Shown here piece by piece: positions 8,442 to 16,716 of a stretch of DNA of 24,958 nt. This DNA is from Verrucomicrobia bacterium UBA4286 (GTDB lineage Bacteria; Verrucomicrobiota; Kiritimatiellia; RFP12; UBA1067). A program made the translations under genes and the position numbers. The notes under the pieces are model-generated. The model ran no database searches, was not told where the DNA came from, and saw only the letters and a program-made list of their open reading frames with translations. Position 1 is the first letter of the stretch. Every line of letters starts with the position of its first letter. The DNA is taken from NCBI GenBank assembly GCA_002395905.1, contig DGVK01000040.1:1-24958 (forward strand), given 5' to 3'.

Positions 8442-8443
8442 TT

Positions 8444-11215
8444 ATGAAATACATTGAGGAACATGATCTGCAAATCGCCGGGCCTTCGCTTTCCCGCAGG
8501 GCGTTTCTTGGCGGGGCGGCCGCGGCGGCGGCTTTCGCGCCGTCGGGATGCCTGCCGCGGAGATCCGGCGGCGACAGGCTCAAGGTCGGAGTGGTTTCGG
8601 ACGTGCATATCCTCGTGCAGAACGACTCAATGCATGGCGACATCTACTTCGAGAAGGCCCTGCGCTGGTTCGACGCGCGAAAGGCCGACGCGGTGCTGCT
8701 GTGCGGCGACATCGCGGACTGCGGACTCGTGGCGGAGCTGGAATACGCCGCCGAGATATGGTACAGGGTGTTCCCAGGCGGGAAGCGCTCCGACGGCCGG
8801 TCGATAGAGCAGCTCTTCCATCTCGGCGACCACGACCTGGGCGGCTTTGCGCACAAGTATCCGTGGGCGAAGTCGTCTTCGAAGGATCCCGACGCGCCCA
8901 ACCACGCGCTGGTGGACGAGGACGTCGCGGCGGTATGGGAAAGGCTGTTCCACGAAAAGTGGGCGCCGATCCAGGTGAAGAAGGTGAAGGGATACACGTT
9001 CGTGCTGGCGCATCATCCGCGCAACATGGCCAGCGGCACGGCGATACCGGGGCTTGCGGAAGCGCTCGACGCGGCGGACGACGATCCGTCCAGGCCGCTG
9101 TTCGTCTCGATGCACAGGCCGGTGCACGGCACGCTGCCGGAGTGGGATCCCAAGAGCCTGGCGAACGACGCCAACCACAGGGCGCTCGCAAGGCACCCGA
9201 ACGCGATAGCCTTCTTCGGCCACGCCCACCGCAACTGCGCCGACGACCTGAATCTATGGCAGGGCGAATACACCGCGCTGCACGTGCCGTCCACAAGCTA
9301 CTGCGGCACGCGCGGCGGACGCGAAAACTCGTTCTCGCCCGGGAACAAGGCGGACAAGGCCCGCCCGCAGCAGATGGACAGGGTGGACTGCACTTCGTCC
9401 AACCAGGCGCTTTTCATGACGGTCGGCGACGATCGAATTGAGATAGAGCGGCGGGACATCCGTCACGACGCGCCCATGGGCGACGACTGGACGATACCTC
9501 TGCCGTGCCCAGACGGGTCGTGCTCCGCCGAAGAGCGCAGACCGTATTCCTCCGCGCCGGAATTTCCTGAGGGGGCCGCCGTGGCCGTCTCGGGGCGCGT
9601 GGGCAGGAACCGCGCCAAGGAGGAGACGGCGCAGGTCGTCGTCGCCTTTCCGCCGGCGCATTCGCGCGCCGGACGTCCGCGCGCGTTCGACTACGAGGTC
9701 GCCGCCAGCGCGGAAGGTTTCAAGCTCGTCCGGCGGGTGTTCTCGTCCAGGGCGTACTGGAGCGAAGATTTCGAGAAGGAACCTTCCTCGTGCGTGTTCG
9801 CCCGGCACGAACTGCCGCTGGACAGGCCGGTGAGGTTCAGCGTGCGCCCGGCGAACTCCTTCGGCACGCACGGCGGCGCCCTGCTTGGCTCCGAGTGGAG
9901 CGCCCGCGGCGGAATGCGCTGGTATCGCGGAATGCTGCACATGCACACCCACTGGTCCGACGGGCGCGCCCTGCCGGAACAGGCCGTCGCCGCCTACAAA
10001 GACGCCGGCTACGACTTCATCGCCATCTCGGACCACAACCGCTTCCAGGACGACCCCGACAAGTGGATGCCGGTAGGCGACGGCACTGAGAAAGGCTGGC
10101 CGCCCAAGGCGGTGCATCCCGACTGCTTCAAGGCGTATGTCGAGCGCTTCGGGCGGGGCAACGTCCGCGAGCGTGACGGGCGGACGGAAGTGCGCCTCAC
10201 GACGTATCAGGAGCTCAAGAAGCGGTTCGACGAGCCGGAGAAGTTCCTTTTGCTGCCGGGCGTGGAAATCACGACCGACGCCAAAGCGACCGGCGTCACG
10301 CACGCGATGCACATGAACGTGATCGGCATCGACGACATAATCGATCGGGCGAAGAAGGCGAAGCTCATCGAGGGCTGCCCGAAGCACACCGTCTCGTCCA
10401 TCATCCGCGAGACGCGCGAAATGAGCGAGGCGCTCGCCAAGAAGCGCGGGCGCGACTGCATTTGCATGGTGAACCATCCGAACTGGCTCTTCTACGACGT
10501 GTTCGCGAAGGACTTGATCGACAACCCGGAGGTCCGCTACTTCGAGGTGTGCAACAACGGTTCTGAATGGCCGGTGCCGGACGAACTGGACGGCGAATGG
10601 TATTGCGACCATCTCTGGGACGCCGTGCTCGCCTACCGCATGACGCACGGCCAGCAGCCGCTCTACGGTTTCGGGTGCGATGACTCGCACTTCTATCCGG
10701 GCACGGGCCTGGAGTTCGCGGCGTTCGGCGACGCGTACATAATGGTGCTTTCCGAGTCGCTCACCCAGGAGGCGCTGTTCGCGGCGATCCGCGCCGGCAG
10801 ATTCTACGCGGCGTCCCAGCTGGACCTTGAAGACGTCCTGTTCGACCGCGAGACGGGAACGCTCACGGTGTCGGTCCCGGCGATAGAGGACGTGGCGTGC
10901 AAGATACGCTTCATCGCCACGAAGAAGGGCGCGCGGCTCGATCCCGTGCGCTACGTGGATATTCCCGCCACGGCCGAACACATGAACCGTTCGCGCAAGG
11001 TGCCGATCTACGACGAGCGCATAGGCGCGACGGCCAGGCTCGTAGAGGGGAAAAGGGGGCGGCGGCTCGAGGCGTCCTACACGCTCGCGGCGGACGACCT
11101 CTACGTCCGCGCCAGAGTTGAGACGGACGCCCCGACCAAGTTCAAGCGCGAGCGCTGCCTGCATCCTGCGCACCACACCGCATGGACGCAGCCGTACGCA
11201 AAGGAGGCGGAATGA
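8444..11215 (+). CDS. Exported calcineurin-like metallophosphoesterase fused to a PHP-domain phosphoesterase
   Basis: A 923-residue protein starting 2 bases after the preceding stop. It opens with a twin-arginine signal (SRRAFLGG at 17-24, an alanine stretch, then SGC with Cys36 as a possible lipid anchor). Residues ~48-300 carry metallophosphoesterase motifs: DVH (53-55), GD (Asp89), GDHD (128-131, where GNHD/E is usual), AHH (189-191) and GHAH (259-262). A beta-sandwich, FN3-like linker spans ~370-490. Residues ~495-800 form a PHP domain: HMHTHWSDG (His499, His501), SDHN (530-532), GVE (Glu608), NHPN (His678) and DDSH (His749). A beta-rich tail follows. Both halves should be metal-dependent phosphoesterases, and the Tat signal suits export of a folded metalloprotein. 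The substrate is unknown; phosphorylated glycan or nucleotide products are possible. It overlaps the next gene by 4 bases (ATGA). Confidence 0.85.
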   Translation: MKYIEEHDLQIAGPSLSRRAFLGGAAAAAAFAPSGCLPRRSGGDRLKVGVVSDVHILVQNDSMHGDIYFEKALRWFDARKADAVLLCGDIADCGLVAELEYAAEIWYRVFPGGKRSDGRSIEQLFHLGDHDLGGFAHKYPWAKSSSKDPDAPNHALVDEDVAAVWERLFHEKWAPIQVKKVKGYTFVLAHHPRNMASGTAIPGLAEALDAADDDPSRPLFVSMHRPVHGTLPEWDPKSLANDANHRALARHPNAIAFFGHAHRNCADDLNLWQGEYTALHVPSTSYCGTRGGRENSFSPGNKADKARPQQMDRVDCTSSNQALFMTVGDDRIEIERRDIRHDAPMGDDWTIPLPCPDGSCSAEERRPYSSAPEFPEGAAVAVSGRVGRNRAKEETAQVVVAFPPAHSRAGRPRAFDYEVAASAEGFKLVRRVFSSRAYWSEDFEKEPSSCVFARHELPLDRPVRFSVRPANSFGTHGGALLGSEWSARGGMRWYRGMLHMHTHWSDGRALPEQAVAAYKDAGYDFIAISDHNRFQDDPDKWMPVGDGTEKGWPPKAVHPDCFKAYVERFGRGNVRERDGRTEVRLTTYQELKKRFDEPEKFLLLPGVEITTDAKATGVTHAMHMNVIGIDDIIDRAKKAKLIEGCPKHTVSSIIRETREMSEALAKKRGRDCICMVNHPNWLFYDVFAKDLIDNPEVRYFEVCNNGSEWPVPDELDGEWYCDHLWDAVLAYRMTHGQQPLYGFGCDDSHFYPGTGLEFAAFGDAYIMVLSESLTQEALFAAIRAGRFYAASQLDLEDVLFDRETGTLTVSVPAIEDVACKIRFIATKKGARLDPVRYVDIPATAEHMNRSRKVPIYDERIGATARLVEGKRGRRLEASYTLAADDLYVRARVETDAPTKFKRERCLHPAHHTAWTQPYAKEAE
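11200..11207 (+). promoter_or_regulatory. Shine-Dalgarno site deciding the tannase-fusion start
   Basis: AAAGGAGG lies 4 bases before ATG 11212, inside the end of the previous gene. It selects 11212 over the in-frame ATG at 11182, and only the shorter product begins with a clean signal peptide. Confidence 0.8.
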
Positions 11216-14200
11216 GGTGTGCTTTTCTGGCGGCGTGGCTTTCCGCCGCGTGGTTGGCCTGCGCCGGTCCGTTCGACGCGGAGTTCGCGCGCATAAGGGC
11301 GGTGGCGGACGCCACGTGCGCCGTCACCGAAGTCTCGCTCCGCCTGAAGTCCGACCCGAAGGGCAAGGACCCGCTGGATGCGTGGCGGGCGGAGGCGAAG
11401 GAGGACGTTTCGGCGACAGACGCGTTCGTGCGCGTAGAGTTCACGCTCGCGCCGGAGCGCGGCAGCGACATAAAGTGCCGCGCCATGCTGCCCCTGCCCG
11501 GCAGATGGGACGGCCGGTTCTGGGGCCAGGGCAACAGCGGCCGCGCCGGCTCCCTCCCGGACCTTGACGCATACGTCGCGATGGGCACGGCCGCCGCGAC
11601 GACCGATCTGGGCACAACGGTCGCGAGCAAGAAATACCTCGACAAATCCCTGCCGTGGTCGGAGGCCTCCCTGCGGGACTTCAACTGGCGAGCGACGCAC
11701 CTGATGACGGTTTACGGCAAGCGCATCGTCGAGGCTTTCTACGGCGCTCCCGCCCGCCACGCCTATTTCAACGGCGGTTCGACCGGCGGGCGCCAGGGCA
11801 TGAGCGAGGCGATCCGTTTCCCGGGCGACTACGACGGCATAATAGCCGCCCTGCCCGACAATAGCGCGGCGGTGAGCGAAATCGCGCTGTGGCATCTCTG
11901 GCGGCAGACGCACGACGACGACGGGCGGGCCGTCTTCACGAAGGAAGACTTCGCGGCGCTTGCCGCCGCCGCCATAGAGTTCAGGGCGAAGACAGACCCG
12001 AAGCCTTACGCGGGCCATGTCATCGCGGACGGACGTTTCACGGAGGAAGAAATCGACGGCTTCATCGCCCTCGCCGGGGCGAAGCGCCCTGCGCTCGCCG
12101 AAGGCGACAGGCCCGCGCGCCTCAAGGCGCTGTATGTGCCGCTCATCCACGACGGGCGATGCTACTTCACCGGCTTCGCCCCAGGCACCGACCACGGCGC
12201 CAACTACAATTGGGGCAGCCTCCTTTCCATGCCGCACTTCCTCGCGGGCAAGGGCTTTCCGCAGTCGCGCTGGAAGGATGTCGGCTTCGAGCAGGTGGAC
12301 ATGTATCTCAGGGAGGCGGCGCCGGAGCTCAACGCCTGCTCGACGGATCTGGCCGCGTTCGCGGCGCACGGCGGCAAGATAATCATGACTGCCGGGTGGG
12401 AAGACCAGACGATCCCTCCCGGGCCGATAGTCGATTACTACGAGCGCGTGTGCAGGGACAACGGCGGACTCGCCGACGTCTCGCGCTTCATGCGGCTTTT
12501 CTGCATACCAGGCTGCGCGCACGGCGGCGGCCGCGGGCGGATCATGACCGGTTCGCCGTCCGGCCGCCAGGTGAAGGATCTGCTCGTCGCATGGTGCGAA
12601 GAGGGCGTCGCGCCGGAAAGGCTGGACGTCAAGTGGCGCGTCGGCGGCATCGACATGCCGGTCGCGCCGTATCCGTGGCTTTACCGCCAGGACGACGGCG
12701 GCCGCTGGGTTCGCGAGGAGCGCCGCCGTTGCGAGCCGACGATCCACCCTTCGTGTCTCGCCACGAAGAAGAACCCGGCGTCCGGCGCGCACGTGGTGCA
12801 GACCGGCTCCATCGCCGAGGGCGGCTTTGGCGCGGCGACGGCGGAGACTCTTACGCGCGACGGGTGCGGCACACTTCTCAATCTCTTTCACGGCAAATGG
12901 ACTGCCGATAAGGTGCGGGCCGTCGGCGAGCACTGCCGCAGGCACGGCTGCACATTCACGATGGACGAGATGTTCAACCGCTGGAGCGGCGACTGGAAGA
13001 AGGAGTATGCGCCGCAGAAGGACGCCATCTTCGCCGTGCTAGGCGAATACGCCGACGTGTGCGCCGGCACGCAGCACTACAGCGAGTCTGGCGGGCTCAT
13101 GTTCTACTGGCATCCAAAGAACGCGATGTACCATGGTGCGCCGTCGCCGCGCATCCCGCGCGGCGGCAGTTCGCTCGCGCAGGCCTACGCCGCGACGTGC
13201 GGACAGGCGCGGGCCGATCTCGCGCAGGCCAAGGCCGCCGGCCTGCCGCCGCCCTTCTTCTCCATAGAATGCGCGTTCGGCTTCGCGCCGTATCTTATTC
13301 GCGCCGGATACGACCGCGTAGATCTCGAAGTGGTGTATTCCGACGAACTGGAGCGCGCCTACGCCGGCGTCAAGACGGCGTCGGAGGCGTTCGGGCGCAA
13401 GAGCTTCGGCGCGGATATGGCGATGGACTGGTATGGCGGCATGCAAAGCGACGGTTTGTGGGAGGCGCGCTGGCGCACCTCCCTGTACCACGCCTGGCTG
13501 CGCGGCGCGGACCCGATCTACAACGAGCACGGACTGATGGGCCTGGCGAGCCACGGCCGCGACTTCGGGCACGACGACCCGGTGGCCGTGCGCTACCGCA
13601 AGACGCTTGCCGGTTTCACGGCCTGGTGCAGGGCGCATCCGCGCGCCGACGGCTATCCGCTCGCGGCGGTCGGCGCGATACAGGGGCGCTTCGACGGCTA
13701 CGTCGGGATGTTCCAGACCCATCTTTTCGGGCAGCGGACCAACGACGCATTCCGCGTGACGGAGGCCGACCGCACGGCCTGGCGGCTCTTCGACGGGCTT
13801 TACCGCCGTCGCGGCTGGCAGGAGCGCGACAGCTGGGGCGACGCCGACTTTTCGGGGAATCCGCCTCTGGGCGCGGCGAGCATCCTGCCTTTCGACGCGC
13901 CCGCCGGAGAGTTCGCGAAATACAGGCTTCTATTCTTCCTCGGGCGCAACGTGATGGACGATGCGCTATACCGCAAGCTGGTGGACTATGTGAAGGGTGG
14001 CGGGACGCTGATGCTCGCGTCGAGCCACCTCGCGGCTCAGGACGACCCTGCCGGAGCCTTCGTGCCCTACAACGGCGGCGACTGGTCGGAACTCGCGGGC
14101 GTGCGGATCGACGCGACTAAGAAGTGGCATCTGCCGCACGGCCTGAAGTTTGTGAAGAACCCCGGGCCCGGCTGGCGCTTCCAGCCGCTGACCAACGTCT

Positions 14201-14631
14201 GGGACCCGGACTTCATAGAGGGCGGCTTCGACCTGCCCTGTCTGGAGGCGACCACCGCCGTGCCGTTCGCCGTCGCGTCCGACAACTTCGTAGAAAAGCA
14301 TCTGGACGAATGCAAGGGCGTCGGCTTCGTGAACGAGCTGGGCAAAGGGCGCGTCGTATTTCTCGCGTCGCTCGATTCTCCGGGCGCGTTCGGCGTGCGC
14401 AAACTCTATTCCTTCCTGATGGCGAAAGCGCTGGAGGCCGTCGGCGCCGACGTCTGGCCGAAGGTGGAATGCGCCGACACCGTCCGCTGGAGCGTCTATC
14501 CGGACGGCACGGTCTATCTGCTGAACACTGAAGCGCACCTTTCGCAGGAGGCCGTGCTGCGGCGCTCCCCGGCGGGAGCCGGGAAGACGGTTCGCCTCGC
14601 GCCCGGTGAACTTGGGATAATGCCACAATGA
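11212..14631 (+). CDS. Secreted tannase/feruloyl-esterase-like domain fused to a GH-like TIM-barrel module
   Basis: A 1139-residue protein with a signal peptide (MRCAFLAAWLSAAWLACA). Residues ~20-500 match the tannase/feruloyl esterase family, alpha/beta hydrolases that cleave phenolic acid esters from sugars or polysaccharides. The nucleophile is Ser190 in NGGSTGGRQG, with Asp398 in AGWEDQTIPPG and His437 in PGCAHGGG. The family's CS...HC disulfide cysteines are absent (Gly189 and Gly438). After a basic Cys-containing linker (about 495-545), residues ~545-890 look like a glycosidase-type barrel (FTMDEMF, FFSIECAFGF with Glu686, DMAMDWYGG, YNEHGL). Residues ~900-1139 resemble the amidotransferase-like and C-terminal domains of large beta-galactosidases (LLFFLGRNVMDD, VKGGGTLMLASSHL). 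The second module's family is not recognised. It overlaps the neighbouring genes by 4 bases (ATGA) at both ends. It likely removes phenolic esters while the barrel handles the sugar. Confidence 0.8.
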   Translation: MRCAFLAAWLSAAWLACAGPFDAEFARIRAVADATCAVTEVSLRLKSDPKGKDPLDAWRAEAKEDVSATDAFVRVEFTLAPERGSDIKCRAMLPLPGRWDGRFWGQGNSGRAGSLPDLDAYVAMGTAAATTDLGTTVASKKYLDKSLPWSEASLRDFNWRATHLMTVYGKRIVEAFYGAPARHAYFNGGSTGGRQGMSEAIRFPGDYDGIIAALPDNSAAVSEIALWHLWRQTHDDDGRAVFTKEDFAALAAAAIEFRAKTDPKPYAGHVIADGRFTEEEIDGFIALAGAKRPALAEGDRPARLKALYVPLIHDGRCYFTGFAPGTDHGANYNWGSLLSMPHFLAGKGFPQSRWKDVGFEQVDMYLREAAPELNACSTDLAAFAAHGGKIIMTAGWEDQTIPPGPIVDYYERVCRDNGGLADVSRFMRLFCIPGCAHGGGRGRIMTGSPSGRQVKDLLVAWCEEGVAPERLDVKWRVGGIDMPVAPYPWLYRQDDGGRWVREERRRCEPTIHPSCLATKKNPASGAHVVQTGSIAEGGFGAATAETLTRDGCGTLLNLFHGKWTADKVRAVGEHCRRHGCTFTMDEMFNRWSGDWKKEYAPQKDAIFAVLGEYADVCAGTQHYSESGGLMFYWHPKNAMYHGAPSPRIPRGGSSLAQAYAATCGQARADLAQAKAAGLPPPFFSIECAFGFAPYLIRAGYDRVDLEVVYSDELERAYAGVKTASEAFGRKSFGADMAMDWYGGMQSDGLWEARWRTSLYHAWLRGADPIYNEHGLMGLASHGRDFGHDDPVAVRYRKTLAGFTAWCRAHPRADGYPLAAVGAIQGRFDGYVGMFQTHLFGQRTNDAFRVTEADRTAWRLFDGLYRRRGWQERDSWGDADFSGNPPLGAASILPFDAPAGEFAKYRLLFFLGRNVMDDALYRKLVDYVKGGGTLMLASSHLAAQDDPAGAFVPYNGGDWSELAGVRIDATKKWHLPHGLKFVKNPGPGWRFQPLTNVWDPDFIEGGFDLPCLEATTAVPFAVASDNFVEKHLDECKGVGFVNELGKGRVVFLASLDSPGAFGVRKLYSFLMAKALEAVGADVWPKVECADTVRWSVYPDGTVYLLNTEAHLSQEAVLRRSPAGAGKTVRLAPGELGIMPQ

Positions 14632-16667
14632 CCGCCGTCGCTTTGATGCTTGCCGCCGCCGCATGGATTGCATATCCGGGCGACTATGCGCTCTGGCGCG
14701 GAAACGATCTGCAGGCTCGCCGCATCGAGTTTGGCGGCAGGGGCTATCCCGTCTTCTGGGCGTCGTACGCGCCGCATCCGCTCGTAGAGTTCCGGCGGGA
14801 CGTGGACCTCAAGACTGCGGAGACTGTGGATATCGCTTGTGAAGGTGTCTGCCGGATAAAGGCTCTCGGTCTGCCGCCGCTGCAGGGCGTCTCGTCGAAC
14901 AAGTTCACCTTCCCTGCCGGCAGATACACGATTTCAGCTCGCGTCTATTCACAAGGCGCACCGCCGTCAATATATATAAACGGCCCGACGGTGAAGACGG
15001 ATTCGTTGTGGCGCGCCGACTGGCGCATGGAGGCCGCGTGGCTGCCTGGCGAGACGCCGCCGCCCGCCGAGTCGATCGAGGGATCCATACACGACCGGCC
15101 GTCCGGCATGGCGCTCGCCACACGCCATGCAGGGCCGGTGTCGATTCGGCGCACCCGCGCAAACCATCTTGTCGCCGACTTCGGCCGCGAGGTCTTCGGC
15201 TTCTTGAAACTTGAGGCCGTGAAAGGCTCGGGGCGTGTGCGCGTCATCTACGGGGAAAGCGAGCCCGAGGCGCTGTGCGAAGATTTCGACGGACCGGACC
15301 AGTGGGAATACGTCGACGTAGAGCCGGGGCCGGAGCATCGCCTCGCGGTGTCGCGCGGCTGGCGTTATGTGCAGGTTATACCGGACGCGGGAGTCTCTGT
15401 GGAAGGGGTGTCGATGGACGAGGAGCTCTGCTCGCTGTCGCGCGCGGGGGCGTTTCGATGCTCAGACGAACGCCTGAACCGCATATGGGAGGTTTCGGCC
15501 CGCACGCTGGAGCTTACTTCGCGCGAGCTTTATATAGAGGGGGCGAAGCGCGACCGCTGGACTTGGAGCGGCGACGCCCGGCAGAGCTATCTGATGGGCT
15601 ACTACCTTTTCGGGGAAACACGCATAGCGCGCGATACGTTGTTCTACCAGCGCGGCGGCGATCCGGTGGTGATGCATATAAACCGGATCATGGATTATAC
15701 TTTCTATTGGGTCATGTCTGTGCGTGAATACTACCTCTACACGGGCGACCGTCTCTTTCTTGAGCAGGTCTACGACAGGATGGTCTCACTCATGGATTTT
15801 GCAATCGCGCGGCTGGACGGCAACGGCCGCCCGCACGACATGCCGGGCGACTGGGTGTTCATCGACTGGGCACCTGAGAAACTGCACAACACGGGCGGTG
15901 TGACGAGTTTCGAGCAGATGCTGCTCGTAGAGGCGCTTGAAACGATGGCAGAGGTGTGCGGCGTGGTCGGGCGCGGCGATGCGGCGCTCTGGCGCGAGAG
16001 GGCGGCGAAGTTGCGGGCGGAGGTGGTGCCGCTCTTCTGGAATCCTTCAAAGGGTGCGCTCATGCACCTCTTGAAGGACGACGGCACTCTTGACGACCAG
16101 CTCACGCGATATTCCAACATGTTCGGCCTGGCGTGGGGGTATTTCAACGGCGCACAGCGTGAATCTGTCCTCGAAAACGTCATCTTCAACGATGCCGTCA
16201 TGCGTATACAAACGCCTTATATGCGTTTCTACGAACTGGAGGCGCTTTGCTGCCTTGGGATGAACGACCGTGTTCTGACCGAGGTTCGCGACTACTGGGG
16301 CGGGATGCTTGACGAGGGCGCGACGAGTTTTTGGGAACTGTACACGCCTGCGGAGAAGGGCGAGGCGAAGTACGCCATGTACGGCAGGCGGTTCGGCAAA
16401 TCGCTCTGCCATGCGTGGGGGGCGGGCCCTGTTTACCTGTTCGGCCGGTACGTGCTCGGCGTGGAACCGGTGAAGCCGGGCTATGCGGAATATCTGGTAA
16501 CGCCCAATCCCGGCGGTCTTACGTGGGTGGAAGGAACCGTCCCCACTCCGCACGGGCCTGTGAAAGTATCCGTGCACGATGGCGTCGCCAACGCGACCGG
16601 CCCGGCCGGGTGCAAAGGCGTTCTTCGCTGGCGTGGGCGTTCAATCCTCGTGCCGGCAGCCCCGTAG
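14628..16667 (+). CDS. Secreted alpha-L-rhamnosidase (GH78-type)
   Basis: A 679-residue inverting glycosidase expected to release terminal alpha-L-rhamnose from pectic rhamnogalacturonan or phenolic rhamnosides. A short hydrophobic N-terminus (MTAVALMLAAAAWIA) is a weak signal peptide. Beta-sandwich domains (about 20-265, with LVADFGREVFGFLKLE) precede an (alpha/alpha)6 barrel (about 275-600) and a C-terminal beta domain (about 605-679). The GH78 acid region reads EGAKRDRWTWSGD (residues 304-316), as in Bacteroides-type members that usually have DG.KRDRW.WSGD; here Glu304 replaces the first Asp. The general base is Glu570 in ATSFWE. The ATG lies inside the stop of the previous gene (ATGA), so translation is coupled, and this is the last gene of the hydrolase operon. 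No clear terminator is seen in the 48 bases before the next start. Confidence 0.88.
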   Translation: MTAVALMLAAAAWIAYPGDYALWRGNDLQARRIEFGGRGYPVFWASYAPHPLVEFRRDVDLKTAETVDIACEGVCRIKALGLPPLQGVSSNKFTFPAGRYTISARVYSQGAPPSIYINGPTVKTDSLWRADWRMEAAWLPGETPPPAESIEGSIHDRPSGMALATRHAGPVSIRRTRANHLVADFGREVFGFLKLEAVKGSGRVRVIYGESEPEALCEDFDGPDQWEYVDVEPGPEHRLAVSRGWRYVQVIPDAGVSVEGVSMDEELCSLSRAGAFRCSDERLNRIWEVSARTLELTSRELYIEGAKRDRWTWSGDARQSYLMGYYLFGETRIARDTLFYQRGGDPVVMHINRIMDYTFYWVMSVREYYLYTGDRLFLEQVYDRMVSLMDFAIARLDGNGRPHDMPGDWVFIDWAPEKLHNTGGVTSFEQMLLVEALETMAEVCGVVGRGDAALWRERAAKLRAEVVPLFWNPSKGALMHLLKDDGTLDDQLTRYSNMFGLAWGYFNGAQRESVLENVIFNDAVMRIQTPYMRFYELEALCCLGMNDRVLTEVRDYWGGMLDEGATSFWELYTPAEKGEAKYAMYGRRFGKSLCHAWGAGPVYLFGRYVLGVEPVKPGYAEYLVTPNPGGLTWVEGTVPTPHGPVKVSVHDGVANATGPAGCKGVLRWRGRSILVPAAP

Positions 16668-16679
16668 CAACCCTCGCCG

Positions 16680-16716
16680 TTGTGCGCGCACTGCGAATAT
16701 GGTATAATTTCTTCAA
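16680..16716 (+). promoter_or_regulatory. Promoter of the transporter-kinase operon, leaderless start
   Basis: TTGTGC (16680-16685), a 17-base spacer and TGGTATAAT (16700-16708, extended -10) precede ATG 16716 by exactly 7 bases, so the message would begin at the start codon. A perfect 10-base palindrome, GTGCGCGCAC (16682-16691), lies in the spacer and could be an operator, though it is short and GC-rich. The whole promoter fits into the 48 bases between the rhamnosidase and the kinase genes. Confidence 0.75.

Noticed and set aside
7931..8443. N-terminal extension of the phosphoesterase frame back to 7931
   Set aside because: The extension overlaps the preceding secreted-protein gene and would bury the Tat signal; the start at 8444 gives a proper N-terminal signal.
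9254..11176. Long minus-strand frame opposite the PHP half of the phosphoesterase gene
   Set aside because: It is a low-complexity Arg/Val/Ala composition mirror of the real gene, whose PHP motifs are clear on the plus strand.
11101..12945. Long minus-strand frame opposite the tannase domain
   Set aside because: It has no motifs and is fully covered by the tannase gene, which has an intact triad and Shine-Dalgarno site.
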